Below are positions 42,514 to 51,802 of a stretch of 64,000 nt of DNA, one piece after another. Below the pieces are notes generated by a model. The model was not told the origin of the DNA, ran no database searches, and was given only the letters and a program-made list of their open reading frames with translations. Source of the stretch: Bacterioplanoides sp965200585 (GTDB taxonomy: Bacteria > Pseudomonadota > Gammaproteobacteria > Pseudomonadales > Oceanobacteraceae); assembly GCF_965200585.1 (NCBI RefSeq), contig NZ_OZ241361.1, one strand, 5' to 3'. Position 1 is the stretch's first letter; each line of letters opens with the position of its first letter. Position numbers and translations under genes: made by a program.

Positions 42514-43533
42514 TCAATTACCTGCAAGGGTCAGCTGCGATAGCTTATTCTGACACGCTTGCTGATTTAATGCTTCTTCAGCGCTGAACACTTCCAGTTG
42601 TGCGCATTGAGTCAGCAGTTGCTGTATTTCTCCGGCGTATTCTTTGTGATCCAGCCGGGTCAGGGCAATGGCGTATTCATTTAAAATAACCGGGAGTTGA
42701 TTCTCCAGTGTCAGAGCTTTCTGAAACCGGGTTAACGCACCGGATTCAGTCGAACCGTACGTAATACGGCCAAGAAATGAACCAACCCGCTCGACAACAC
42801 CGGCCTGTAAGGCGCCTTCAATGGCAAAATAAAGCGCCCGATCGGGAAACTGTTGTTGCATCTCTTTCAGCATATCCCGGGCAATGCTCAGATGACCGCT
42901 GCCAACCGCGGCCGACGTGGCTAATAACTCCAGTTCGCGGGCATAGGCATATGCTGCTCCAAATAACGCATCCGGATGATCCGGAACCAGTGGCAGCAGG
43001 GCTTCTGAATAACTAATGATTTCCTGATAATGATGCAGGCGTGTTTGTGGGTCGTGCTGCAGAAATGCCGTATGCATCAGACGAGCGTAAAACGCCGGAA
43101 TAAGGCCTGCTGGCCCCAATTGAATTCCCAGTTCGTAAGCTTGCTGAAACTGACCCTGAAAATGAAAGCGCCATACTTGAGTAACGGCAGCGGATAACGG
43201 CTGAAAATCTCCGTTAATGGCTTGGCTGACAGCCGGGTGAACCGGCTGAGGTTGGGCGTTAGCAGAGTCAGAATCCGGAGCGTTCCAGTTGGTATCCAGT
43301 AACTGTGGATACCGCTGCGCTTGCTCGGCCAAGTTGTCGGCACTGGGAAAAGCAATAAACGTCGCTTTGGTTAACTCCGGCCAGTGCTGTTTGAGCTTGT
43401 CGCCGCTGTAATCAAAAACCGGTAGTGAATCCGGATAGCTGAGCCACTGTGCTTTATCACTGTCTGAGAAACAGAGGGCGGGCAATAATAGTCCTGAAAA
43501 AATAAGCAATAACCGGCGTGTTATGGCTGTCAT
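42514..43533 (-). CDS. Exported TPR-like protein, unknown function
   Basis: A 339-residue protein starting at the ATG 43531-43533, which has AGGAAG about eight bases upstream. A signal peptide (residues 1 to about 22, ending ALCFS) targets it to the periplasm or outside. The centre and C-terminus consist of helical repeats (ALFGAAYAYARELELLATSAAVGSGHLSIARDML; ALTRFQKALTLENQLPVILNEYAIAL) resembling TPR units, as in TRAP-associated TatT-like or Sel1-like scaffolds. Function unknown. It is followed immediately by the small membrane protein and is divergent from alaS. Confidence 0.78.
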   Translation of the reverse strand: MTAITRRLLLIFSGLLLPALCFSDSDKAQWLSYPDSLPVFDYSGDKLKQHWPELTKATFIAFPSADNLAEQAQRYPQLLDTNWNAPDSDSANAQPQPVHPAVSQAINGDFQPLSAAVTQVWRFHFQGQFQQAYELGIQLGPAGLIPAFYARLMHTAFLQHDPQTRLHHYQEIISYSEALLPLVPDHPDALFGAAYAYARELELLATSAAVGSGHLSIARDMLKEMQQQFPDRALYFAIEGALQAGVVERVGSFLGRITYGSTESGALTRFQKALTLENQLPVILNEYAIALTRLDHKEYAGEIQQLLTQCAQLEVFSAEEALNQQACQNKLSQLTLAGN

Positions 43534-43745
43534 ACGTGCTTCTTCCTGAATCAATTTTGAGGCGATTATTCAGCACGTTGTGGCTTGCAAGGAGGTGCGA
43601 TCCGGCCAATGTTGGTTGACCATTCGTGACCTAACGATACCTGGGTTAAACCGGAATAGGGCGCCTGAATGGATGTTGGTTAGCCCAACTACGGGGAAAC
43701 CGCTATACTCTCGCTTTTATTTGTCCGCTCGGATTTAAGCACCGT

Positions 43746-46388
43746 ATGAAAAGCTCAGAAATTCGCCAGAAGTTCCTCGACTTCTTTGCTTCCAAGGGCC
43801 ACGAAGTGGTTGCCTCAAGCCCGTTGATTCCGGCTAATGACCCAACTTTGCTGTTCACCAACGCTGGTATGGTGCAGTTTAAGGACTGTTTCCTGGGTCA
43901 TGATAAACGCAGTTACACCCGTGCCACTTCGTCACAACGTTGTGTGCGTGCAGGGGGGAAACACAACGACCTGGAAAACGTCGGTTACACCGCCCGTCAC
44001 CATACCTTTTTTGAAATGCTGGGTAATTTCAGCTTTGGTGATTACTTTAAGCAGGATGCGATCAAATACGCCTGGGAATTCCTGACATCGGAACAGTGGC
44101 TGAATCTGCCAACTGAAAAGCTGTTGGTCACGGTTTATGCCGAAGATGACGAAGCTTTTGCTATCTGGAATAAAGAAGTGGGCATCCCGGCGGACAGCAT
44201 TATCCGTATTGGTGATAACAAAGGCGCTAAATACGCCTCGGATAACTTCTGGCAAATGGGTGATACCGGTCCTTGTGGTCCGTGTACCGAAATTTTCTAC
44301 GATCACGGTGAGCATATCTGGGGCGGTAAACCCGGTACGCCAGAAGAAGACGGCGACCGCTTTATCGAGATCTGGAACAACGTCTTTATGCAGTTCAACC
44401 GTACTGAAGACGGTGAAATGCAGCCGCTGCCAAAGCCATCGGTGGATACCGGTATGGGTCTGGAGCGTATCTCGGCGATTATGCAGGGCGTACATTCCAA
44501 CTACGAAATCGACCTGTTTCAGGCGCTGTTAAAAGCAGCCGGTGACGTTACTGGTTGTAGCGATAGCGAAAACAAATCGCTGCGTGTGATTGCTGACCAT
44601 ATTCGTTCAACCGCCTTTTTGGTGGTGGATGGGGTATATCCATCGAACGAAGGCCGCGGTTATGTGTTACGCCGCATTATTCGCCGTGCGGTACGTCATG
44701 GTCATATGCTGGGTGCACCTGCGGGTTTCTTCCACAAACTGGTACCGGCTTTGGCTGAACAGATGGGTGAAGCCTATCCGGAATTAATCAAGCTGCAGGA
44801 TCAGGTGGTTAAGGTATTACGCCTGGAAGAAGAGCAGTTTGCCAAGACTCTGGATAAAGGCATGGGCATTCTTAACGATGCTATTGCTAAGCTGGACGGT
44901 GACACCATTCCCGGTGAAACCGTGTTTAAACTGTATGATACCTATGGCTTCCCGCTGGACCTCACTGCCGACGTGGCGCGTGAAAAAGACCTGAAAGTGG
45001 ATGAAGAAGGCTTCGATAAAGCCATGGCGCATCAGCGCGAAACCGCACGTGCGGCGGGTAACTTCTCTGCCAAAGCGGCGGGTGGTTTAGGTCTGGACGG
45101 TGCCACCGAGTTCTGCGGCTACGAGCAACTCAGCAACACGGGTGTTGTTCAGGCGCTGATTAAAGATGGCGACAAAGTCGATGCTCTGAACGCCGGTGAT
45201 GAAGCGCTGTTAGTGCTGGATGCAACGGCTTTCTATGGTGAAAGTGGTGGTCAGGCTGGTGACAGCGGTTTCCTGAAAGCCGACGGCGTGGTGTTCCAGG
45301 TGAACAACACCACCAAAGACAACGGCAACCATATCCACCACGGTGTGCTGGTTGAGGGGAGCGTAAAGGTTGGCGATCAACTGAGTGCCGAAGTTGATGC
45401 CGACAAGCGTGCGGCGGCAACTCTGCACCACTCTGCCACGCACTTACTGCACGAAGCATTACGTCGCGTTCTGGGTGAGCATGTCACTCAGAAAGGCTCG
45501 CTGGTGACTTACGATAAGCTGCGTTTTGACTTCTCTCATCTGGAAGCCATGAGCTCAGAAGAGCTGGCCGCGGTTGAAGCCATAGTGAATGAGCAGATTC
45601 GCGATAACAGCGAAGTAGTTACACAGTTGATGAACATCGACGATGCCAAAAACAGTGGCGCGATGGCCTTGTTTGGCGAGAAGTACGACGACGAAGTTCG
45701 TGTGCTGTCGATGGGTTCCGGTGAAGGCAAAGAGCAGTTCTCTATTGAATTGTGTGGCGGCACACACGCCAAGCGCACCGGTGACTTAGGCCTGCTGAAA
45801 ATCATTACTGAAGCATCAGCAGCAGCGGGTGTTCGTCGTATTGAAGCGGTTGCCGGTCAGGCGGCGCTGGACTTTATTGCAGAACAGGAAGGTGCATTAA
45901 ACGGCATCGCTCGCCTGGTAAAAGGCAGCACGGAAAACGTCGCCGATAAAGTTGAGCAACTAGTGAGCCGTAGCCGTCAGCTGGAAAAAGAGATTGAAGC
46001 ATTAAAAGCCAAGCTGGCCAGCTCCGCCGGTTCGGACCTGGCAGCCCAGGCAAAAGAGATTGCAGGTGTGAAAGTACTGACCGCCCGTATCGACGGCACC
46101 GATGTTCCAACCATGAAAACCACCATGGATGGCCTGAAAGACAAGCTGGGTTCTGCGCTGATTCTGCTGGCCGCCGATAACGACGGCAAAGTGACTTTGC
46201 TGGCCGGTGCCACCAAAGATGTGATTGGCAAAGCCAAAGCCGGTGATGCGGTGAAAGCGGTTGCTGAATATGTCGATGGTCGCGGTGGTGGTAAGCCAGA
46301 AATGGCTCAGGCCGGTGGTCAGAAACCAGAAGGTATTGATCAGGCGCTGGAAGCATTTGAAAGTTGGGCGGCTGAAAAGCTGTCTTAA
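43746..46388 (+). CDS. alaS: Alanyl-tRNA synthetase
   Basis: An 880-residue enzyme. The catalytic domain starts SSEIRQKFLDFFASKGHEVVASSPLIPANDPTLLFTNAGMVQFKD. The editing domain has ATHLLHEALRRVLG and the CGGTHAKRTGD zinc-type motif, which removes mischarged serine and glycine. A C-terminal oligomerisation/C-Ala domain (GGGRGGKPEMAQAGG-like segment) ends the protein. The recA-recX-alaS-lysC-csrA order is conserved in relatives. A strong terminator follows. Confidence 0.98.
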   Translation: MKSSEIRQKFLDFFASKGHEVVASSPLIPANDPTLLFTNAGMVQFKDCFLGHDKRSYTRATSSQRCVRAGGKHNDLENVGYTARHHTFFEMLGNFSFGDYFKQDAIKYAWEFLTSEQWLNLPTEKLLVTVYAEDDEAFAIWNKEVGIPADSIIRIGDNKGAKYASDNFWQMGDTGPCGPCTEIFYDHGEHIWGGKPGTPEEDGDRFIEIWNNVFMQFNRTEDGEMQPLPKPSVDTGMGLERISAIMQGVHSNYEIDLFQALLKAAGDVTGCSDSENKSLRVIADHIRSTAFLVVDGVYPSNEGRGYVLRRIIRRAVRHGHMLGAPAGFFHKLVPALAEQMGEAYPELIKLQDQVVKVLRLEEEQFAKTLDKGMGILNDAIAKLDGDTIPGETVFKLYDTYGFPLDLTADVAREKDLKVDEEGFDKAMAHQRETARAAGNFSAKAAGGLGLDGATEFCGYEQLSNTGVVQALIKDGDKVDALNAGDEALLVLDATAFYGESGGQAGDSGFLKADGVVFQVNNTTKDNGNHIHHGVLVEGSVKVGDQLSAEVDADKRAAATLHHSATHLLHEALRRVLGEHVTQKGSLVTYDKLRFDFSHLEAMSSEELAAVEAIVNEQIRDNSEVVTQLMNIDDAKNSGAMALFGEKYDDEVRVLSMGSGEGKEQFSIELCGGTHAKRTGDLGLLKIITEASAAAGVRRIEAVAGQAALDFIAEQEGALNGIARLVKGSTENVADKVEQLVSRSRQLEKEIEALKAKLASSAGSDLAAQAKEIAGVKVLTARIDGTDVPTMKTTMDGLKDKLGSALILLAADNDGKVTLLAGATKDVIGKAKAGDAVKAVAEYVDGRGGGKPEMAQAGGQKPEGIDQALEAFESWAAEKLS

Positions 46389-46419
46389 CTTCCTGCCACG
46401 TCTTAGTTTGATATTGAAG

Positions 46420-46452
46420 CCGTGTTATTGATATTCAATAACACGGTTTTTT
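46420..46452 (+). terminator. Terminator after alaS
   Basis: CCGTGTTATTGA and TCAATAACACGG form a perfect 12-base stem with a three-base loop, followed by a T run. Confidence 0.9.
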
Positions 46453-46615
46453 ATTGCCTGATAACTTGAGTTGGGTTGCGAGTTGTTCATTAAATGCTGA
46501 CTTACTTGGTTAAATACCCTTGAAAACTGCCTGAATTACCACCAAATCTTTTCTGAATGGGCCAATTAGTGTTTAATTAGCGCCCCTTAAATTCAGTCGA
46601 CCCCAGTGAATTATC

Positions 46616-47845
46616 ATGGCGTTATACGTACAGAAATACGGTGGAACCTCGGTTGGTTCAATCGAGCGCATCGAGCATGTGGCAGACAAAGTAAAGTCTT
46701 TCCACGACGCTGGTCATCAGGTTGTGGTTGCCGTGTCGGCAATGAGCGGTGAAACCAACCGCTTAATTGGTCTGGCAAAAGACATTTCAGACAATCCAAC
46801 TCCACGTGAAATGGATGTGTTGGTTTCGACCGGTGAGCAGGTCACCATTGCTTTATTGTCGATGGCATTACAGAAGCGCGGCATTAACGCCCGTTCGTTT
46901 ACCGGCTGGCAAGCGGGTATGAAAACCGATAGTGCTTATATGAAAGCCCGTATTGAAGACATTGATACGGATGCTATGCGTGCCCAGCTGGATGCCGGCG
47001 GTGTGTGTGTGGTAGCAGGCTTTCAGGGTATCGACGACGATAACAACATTACCACGCTGGGCCGTGGTGGTTCTGACACTACCGGTGTGGCACTGGCTGC
47101 GGCACTAAAAGCCGATGAATGTCAGATCTATACCGACGTGGACGGTGTGTATACCACCGACCCGCGCGTTGTGCCTTCTGCCAAGCGTATGGAAAAGGTT
47201 ACGTTTGAAGAAATGCTGGAAATGGCCAGCCTGGGCTCAAAAATTCTGCAGATTCGTTCGGTTGAGTTTGCAGGCAAATACAAAGTTCCGCTCCGTGTTC
47301 TTTCCAGCTTTCAGGAAGGAAACGGCACTCTGATCACAATGGAGGAGAACAGCTCCGTGGAAAATCCAGTTATTTCCGGTATTGCTTTTAACCGCGATGA
47401 AGCCAAAGTCACCGTAAAAGGTGTACCTGATATTCCGGGTGTTGCTTCTAAAATTCTGGTTCCGGTCAGTGATCAGAATGTTGAAGTCGACATGATTATT
47501 CAGAATGTGTCGGCCGATGGCACTACGGATTTCACCTTTACCGTTCACCGCAATGACTACCAGAAAACATTAGATATTCTGCGTGCCACTGCGGAAGAAT
47601 TAAAAGCTCGTGAAGTCACCGGAACTGATGACATCTGTAAAGTGTCTATGGTGGGTGTGGGAATGCGTTCTCACGCTGGTGTTGCCAGCAAGATGTTTAA
47701 AGTTCTGGCAGACGAAAATATTAATATTCTGGCGATCACCACTTCTGAAATTAAAATTTCAGTGGTGATCGAAGAAAAATATCTGGAATTGGCAGTGCGC
47801 GCGCTGCATACAGCATTTGGATTAGATGCTGAAGCGGACGCCTGA
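46616..47845 (+). CDS. lysC: Aspartate kinase
   Basis: A 409-residue monofunctional aspartokinase, first step to lysine, threonine and methionine. The kinase domain begins ALYVQKYGGTSVGS and includes GRGGSDTTGVALAAAL and TDVDGVYTTDPR. Two C-terminal ACT domains (from ~265) bind feedback amino acids; GVGMRSHAGVASKMF and EIKISVVI lie in the second. No leader resembling a lysine riboswitch is apparent in the 160 bases upstream. Ribosome-binding site is weak. Confidence 0.96.
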   Translation: MALYVQKYGGTSVGSIERIEHVADKVKSFHDAGHQVVVAVSAMSGETNRLIGLAKDISDNPTPREMDVLVSTGEQVTIALLSMALQKRGINARSFTGWQAGMKTDSAYMKARIEDIDTDAMRAQLDAGGVCVVAGFQGIDDDNNITTLGRGGSDTTGVALAAALKADECQIYTDVDGVYTTDPRVVPSAKRMEKVTFEEMLEMASLGSKILQIRSVEFAGKYKVPLRVLSSFQEGNGTLITMEENSSVENPVISGIAFNRDEAKVTVKGVPDIPGVASKILVPVSDQNVEVDMIIQNVSADGTTDFTFTVHRNDYQKTLDILRATAEELKAREVTGTDDICKVSMVGVGMRSHAGVASKMFKVLADENINILAITTSEIKISVVIEEKYLELAVRALHTAFGLDAEADA

Positions 47846-47867
47846 TTTCTGTCCTTCCTGATAAGTT

Positions 47868-47900
47868 TTAAAGAGAGCTCAATGACTGATCTCTCTTTAA
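47868..47900. terminator. Hairpin after lysC
   Basis: TTAAAGAGAG and CTCTCTTTAA form a ten-base stem. It is a plausible terminator although the T run is short. Confidence 0.6.
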
Positions 47901-48035
47901 TAACTAAAAATTCTCAATAACCCTAAAGTTGTCGCTTTCAATCTGGCCAGACTGGTCAATACTGGATGCAAGGGATGAGAACTCGGCTTATGCCAACAGC
48001 ACCCTAAAATCGAACAGGAATGTTAGGAGAATCCT

Positions 48036-48233
48036 ATGCTTATTTTAACCCGTCGTGTAGGCGAAACACTGATGGTTGGTGACGATGTAACTGTTACTGT
48101 CCTTGGTGTAAAAGGAAATCAGGTACGAATTGGTGTAAATGCACCAAAAGAAGTGGCTGTACACCGTGAAGAAATCTATCAGCGCATTCAGCGCGAAAAA
48201 GATGGTGATGGAGAGGCGAACGGCAACTACTGA
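48036..48233 (+). CDS. csrA: Carbon storage regulator CsrA
   Basis: A 65-residue RNA-binding dimer that recognises GGA loops in mRNA leaders and controls motility, carbon storage and biofilm traits. MLILTRRVGETLMVGDDVTVTVLGVKGNQVRIGVNAPKEVAVHREEIYQRI matches the family through the key Arg44. TTAGGAGAATCC is a strong ribosome-binding site. Its place between lysC and a tRNA-Ser gene is typical of Gammaproteobacteria. Confidence 0.97.
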   Translation: MLILTRRVGETLMVGDDVTVTVLGVKGNQVRIGVNAPKEVAVHREEIYQRIQREKDGDGEANGNY

Positions 48234-48238
48234 TCCCG

Positions 48239-48272
48239 TCGGCCTGTTGGCGCTGACAGGCCGGATATTTTT
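48239..48272 (+). terminator. Terminator after csrA
   Basis: GGCCTGT and ACAGGCC pair around an eight-base loop, followed by GGATATTTTT. Confidence 0.6.
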
Positions 48273-48355
48273 CAGGAAAAATTTCTAAAGTATTAATTTC
48301 TTTGAAATTTTTCTTTGAATTTCAAAATAACGTGGTATTATGCGCGCCGTGACAT

Positions 48356-48445
48356 GGAGAGATGGCCGAGTGGCTGAAGGCGCGCCCCTGCTAAGGGCGT
48401 ATAGGTTTACCCCTATCGAGGGTTCGAATCCCTCTCTCTCCGCCA
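48356..48445 (+). tRNA. tRNA-Ser (GCT)
   Basis: A 90-nt gene with the long variable arm of serine tRNAs. GGAGAGA pairs with TCTCTCC, anticodon GCT lies at 48390-48392, the T-loop reads GGTTCGAATCC, and the CCA end is encoded. Confidence 0.95.
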
Positions 48446-48481
48446 CGTTTTTCTGCTTCATGCAGATGCGTATAAAATGAG

Positions 48482-48509
48482 TTGACACACTTTGTTTTCT
48501 CTGTAAAAT
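48482..48509 (+). promoter_or_regulatory. Probable sigma-70 promoter of the first tRNA-Arg
   Basis: TTGACA (48482-48487) and TAAAAT (48504-48509) are separated by 16 bases. A GC-rich discriminator (CGCGCCCC) follows, typical of stable-RNA promoters under stringent control. Confidence 0.6.
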
Positions 48510-48525
48510 ACGCGCCCCACGATGC

Positions 48526-48602
48526 GCGCTCGTAGCTCAGCTGGATAGAGTACCTGGCTACGAACCAGGCGGTCGAAGGTTCGAATCCTTCCGAGCGCGC
48601 CA
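48526..48602 (+). tRNA. tRNA-Arg (ACG), copy 1
   Basis: A 77-nt gene: acceptor GCGCTCG pairs with CGAGCGC, anticodon ACG lies at 48560-48562, and CCA is encoded. The A34 would be edited to inosine by TadA. Confidence 0.95.
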
Positions 48603-48669
48603 TTCTTTATTGAATGATTCCAATCGTGATGTTGTTTGACTCTCTGTTTCAGAGAGTGCCTTAAGAGAC

Positions 48670-48746
48670 GCGCTCGTAGCTCAGCTGGATAGAGTACCTG
48701 GCTACGAACCAGGCGGTCGAAGGTTCGAATCCTTCCGAGCGCGCCA
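48670..48746 (+). tRNA. tRNA-Arg (ACG), copy 2
   Basis: Identical in sequence to copy 1, 144 bases downstream. The spacer between them contains ACTCTCTG/CAGAGAGT, a short hairpin that could terminate or process the first transcript. Confidence 0.95.
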
Positions 48747-49107
48747 ATTAAGCAACCTTCCTAAAAAATCAAACCGATTTAATTTTTCTAAATATTTATT
48801 GAATAATTCTTATCAGCTCGGTTGGATGAGAACCTTCGTAGGTTCGACAAATCGTCAGGAACGATTTGGTCCGCGTAGCGCCCGCAGGGTTGTAGGCAGG
48901 ATGCCGAAAAGACCATCTCACTTCCGAGCGCGCCAATTAAGCAACCTTCCTGAAAAATCAAAAAAGCCTTATTAATGCCTGCTGTTTCAGCTGCTGTGTT
49001 CTGAGTATTTATGCTGTTTATAGAACAGTAGTTCCCGCTGTATCGCCCTTTTTGGCCTACCTTGCTGAAAATGTTTGCTAGGCTTAAAAAACTTCCGGGA
49101 GAACGAT
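48747..49107. other. Gene-free stretch between tRNA-Arg and a chemoreceptor gene
   Basis: Apart from the decayed tRNA copy (48815-48935) and a direct repeat of the 27 bases after tRNA-Arg copy 2, this stretch is AT-rich and non-coding. It should contain the promoter of the chemoreceptor gene at 49108; I see no clear -35/-10 pair. Confidence 0.6.
48815..48935 (+). pseudogene. Decayed tRNA-Arg copy interrupted by a hairpin-rich insert
   Basis: The start (AGCTCGGTTGGATGAG) resembles the D-arm of the two tRNA-Arg genes, and the end (CTTCCGAGCGCGCCA) is their exact 3' end with CCA. The next 27 bases repeat the sequence after copy 2 with one or two changes. Between the two remnants lies an insert of about 90 bases with hairpins AAATCGTCAGGAACGATTT (48848-48866) and GGCAGGATGCC. 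No anticodon arm is present, so it cannot be a functional tRNA. Confidence 0.6.
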
Positions 49108-51033
49108 ATGAACTGGTCACATTTACCGTTAAAAAGAAAACTGCTGCTGGCGATTGGCGGCGCATTATTAATTTCCATCACCTTATCCACCGTGTTAACG
49201 GCGGCTTTGGTGCGTAATAACACGATTGAGCGTATATCCGATAGCGAGATACCAACGGCATTATCCGGGGTTGCTGCAAAAGTAGCGCTGGAAATTGAAA
49301 CCCGACTGGCCGTGGCTCGCAGCATGTCAGCCAATGCTCCGGTCAATCAGTGGCTGGCTGATGGCGAAGACAGTGCTATGTTGCCATCTGTGGTACGTTA
49401 CTTAGCCGATATTCAGAATCAGGAGCGGGCGCTGACCACTTATCTGGTGTCAGGAGACAGCCGTAATTATTACACCGCGAAAGGTTTAGTACGGCAGTTA
49501 AACCCGGCGACCGATAACTGGTTTTATGATTTTGTGGCCAGTGGAAAACCTTACATTCTGGATCTGGATATTGACGAGACTACAAACCAACAGCTGACGC
49601 TGTTTATTAATCATCGCATTCCGGGCCAGCAAGCGATTACCGGTTTAGGGTTGGAAATCAGCCAGTTATCTAACTTTATCAGTAACTACCATTTGGGCGA
49701 AACCGGCGTGGTGTATCTGACCGGGCCGGATGGTGTGATTAAGATTCATCCGGACAAGCGTCAGTCTGGCCAGCATTTTTTAGCCGAGCGCTCGCAGTTA
49801 TCGACTGAGTTGTCAGGCTTTTTGAATAAAAACATGGTTCAGGTACAAATGATCACTGAGCCGTCACCACGGTTGATTGCCAGTCAGTATATTGCTGATC
49901 TGGACTGGTATGTAATTGCGGAAGTGCCAACCGACGAATTGTTTGCGGCACTGAATGATACGCTGGTATTGGTGGTGTTACTGAACCTGGCCTTAATTGC
50001 TGGTTTTATTCTGGTTGCCGTTTGGCAAGCATCATCGATTACCCGCCCGATTGTGGATGCTTCTGCGATGCTGCAGGGCATTGCCGATGGTGATGCGGAT
50101 CTGACCCGGCGCCTGGTGGTGCACAGCCGTGATGAAGTCGGTGCTTTGTCCGGGGCTTTTAATCAGTTCAGTGAAAATATGCGCAGTCTGATTGCTCGAT
50201 TAGCCGGCACTGCTGAGCAGGTTCATAACGCCGCTTGTCAGGTACAGCAATCATCAAAAGATTCCCATCATAATTCACAGGAGCAGGTTGAGAGCATTGC
50301 TCTGGTGGCAACCGCGATTACTGAGATGGGAGCAACGGTTAAAGAAATTGCTGCCAATGCAGAGCAGACCGCCAGTGCCAGTAATACTGCGGTGAAGGAG
50401 TCGGATTCAGGCCAGCAATTAATGCAACACACCACCCAGGAAATGGGAGCACTGAATACTGAGCTGCAGGATGTTGCAACCGCAGTAGAGCGTCTGGCCG
50501 ATGACGTGGGTCAGATCAGCTCGGTGCTGGGGGTTATTTCTGGTATTTCTGAACAAACCAATTTATTAGCACTGAATGCAGCCATTGAAGCGGCACGTGC
50601 CGGAGAGCAAGGACGTGGTTTTGCGGTGGTTGCCGATGAAGTTCGTAATCTGGCGCAGAAATCTCACCAAGCGACAGAAGAGATTGGCAGTATGATTGAA
50701 AAACTGCAATCGACTTCTGCCGCTGCAGTCAGCGCGATGCAAAAAGGCGGAGAGCGTTGTGCCACGGTTGTGTCGCAATCGTCGCAAGCATCCGAGGCAC
50801 TGGATGCTATTCGTCATTCCATCAGTACTATGACAGACATGGCCACACTGGTGGCAACGGCAACGGTAGAGCAGTCCAGCGTTGTGGCGGATCTTGAGAA
50901 ACACGTTACCCGTATTAACGTGTTGGCTGAACAAACCTCAGAAGCTTCTGAAGTGACTGCTCAAGTGGCCGAGCAGCAGCTGGATACTGCTTCTTCGGAT
51001 CTGAATACCATTGTGGCTAATTTCCGCTATTAA
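49108..51033 (+). CDS. Methyl-accepting chemotaxis protein with dCache-type sensor
   Basis: A 641-residue chemoreceptor starting MNWSHLPLKRK with CGGGAGAA upstream. TM1 covers ~12-35. The periplasmic ~260 residues look like a double Cache domain (YLADIQNQERALTTYLVSGDSRNYYTAKG; GETGVVYLTGPDGVIKIHPDK; DLDWYVIAEVP), which usually binds small ligands such as amino acids. TM2 (~290-312) precedes a HAMP domain and the signalling hairpin EQTNLLALNAAIEAARAGEQGRGFAVVADEVRNLAQKS. Ligand unknown. No pentapeptide tether is visible. Confidence 0.92.
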   Translation: MNWSHLPLKRKLLLAIGGALLISITLSTVLTAALVRNNTIERISDSEIPTALSGVAAKVALEIETRLAVARSMSANAPVNQWLADGEDSAMLPSVVRYLADIQNQERALTTYLVSGDSRNYYTAKGLVRQLNPATDNWFYDFVASGKPYILDLDIDETTNQQLTLFINHRIPGQQAITGLGLEISQLSNFISNYHLGETGVVYLTGPDGVIKIHPDKRQSGQHFLAERSQLSTELSGFLNKNMVQVQMITEPSPRLIASQYIADLDWYVIAEVPTDELFAALNDTLVLVVLLNLALIAGFILVAVWQASSITRPIVDASAMLQGIADGDADLTRRLVVHSRDEVGALSGAFNQFSENMRSLIARLAGTAEQVHNAACQVQQSSKDSHHNSQEQVESIALVATAITEMGATVKEIAANAEQTASASNTAVKESDSGQQLMQHTTQEMGALNTELQDVATAVERLADDVGQISSVLGVISGISEQTNLLALNAAIEAARAGEQGRGFAVVADEVRNLAQKSHQATEEIGSMIEKLQSTSAAAVSAMQKGGERCATVVSQSSQASEALDAIRHSISTMTDMATLVATATVEQSSVVADLEKHVTRINVLAEQTSEASEVTAQVAEQQLDTASSDLNTIVANFRY

Positions 51034-51041
51034 TGTTCACA

Positions 51042-51077
51042 TTATTCTCCCACCTTTTCGGGTGGGAGAATAAAAAC
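51042..51077. terminator. Bidirectional terminator between a chemoreceptor and the VWA gene
   Basis: TTATTCTCCCACC and GGTGGGAGAATAA form a perfect 13-base stem with A and T residues on both sides. It separates two convergent genes. Confidence 0.9.
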
Positions 51078-51084
51078 CGTGAAA

Positions 51085-51786
51085 TTAACGTCTCGCCATC
51101 AGTTTATCCATTCTTTCCAGATCATTTAATACTCGCCAGTCTCCACCCCCTTCGACAACCCGGTTTTGCCAGTTAGCTAGTCGTTTGAGGTAGTCTCTTG
51201 GGTCGAGATTATCACTGCGTAGCTTAGTGACATTGAGAGCAACGACGTGAATGTCATCCAGGCTAATTGAAAAATCTCTAAAGTGATCATGGGGTAAATC
51301 CTCTTCTAAGTCTGAAAAAATAAAGACGTATTTTTGCTTAGCTCCGGTTTCGTTCAGGTATTGGCTGGCTTGTAATACCCCACCACTGATGTCTGTGTTA
51401 GCACTGCCATGTGTCAGCTGTTGGGCAAAATCATCAATCGCTACTTTAAATAAACGTTTTTGATCATTAGCTGCACTGGGACGCATATCAAACGTGGTTT
51501 TAGCGATAATATCTTTTTCGCTGAAACTGCCGCTGTCGATACGTGCAACAGCAAACGAGTCACCACTATCGAGATTGGCCAGCAGGTAATTAATAATGGC
51601 CTGAGCTTTGGTCAGTTCTTCGGTATAGGTACCTGAAGTATCAATTAATAAATAGACGGCTTTATTTTCCGGTGCCTGTTCACCACAGCCGCTTAAACCA
51701 AAGGGTAGCCCGGTTACCGCGATGGGAAATAACGCCGTGGCTAATAATTTTTTTATCGTGTTTATCGGTTTTATAAAATGATTCAT
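51085..51786 (-). CDS. VWA-domain lipoprotein
   Basis: A 233-residue lipoprotein with lipobox FGLSGC (Cys34), followed by a von Willebrand A domain. The metal-ion-dependent adhesion site begins LLIDTSGTY (D49, S51, T53); Thr in GSANTDISGG and Asp in FSDLEED are the other candidate ligands. Such domains bind protein partners through a divalent metal. It lies 16 bases downstream of a membrane-protein gene on the same strand, and a response regulator/kinase pair is divergent from that gene, so the four likely form one envelope-signalling module. No characterised homologue comes to mind. Confidence 0.82.
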   Translation of the reverse strand: MNHFIKPINTIKKLLATALFPIAVTGLPFGLSGCGEQAPENKAVYLLIDTSGTYTEELTKAQAIINYLLANLDSGDSFAVARIDSGSFSEKDIIAKTTFDMRPSAANDQKRLFKVAIDDFAQQLTHGSANTDISGGVLQASQYLNETGAKQKYVFIFSDLEEDLPHDHFRDFSISLDDIHVVALNVTKLRSDNLDPRDYLKRLANWQNRVVEGGGDWRVLNDLERMDKLMARR

Positions 51787-51802
51787 ACAGATCTCCTGTA
51801 AT

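Noticed and set aside
46453..46615. Possible lysine riboswitch upstream of lysC
   Set aside because: The leader is short and lacks the conserved long multi-helix structure of that riboswitch.
48285..48603. Open frames on the minus strand across the tRNA genes
   Set aside because: They are antisense readings of tRNA-Ser and tRNA-Arg, with repeated peptide motifs caused by the tRNA sequences.
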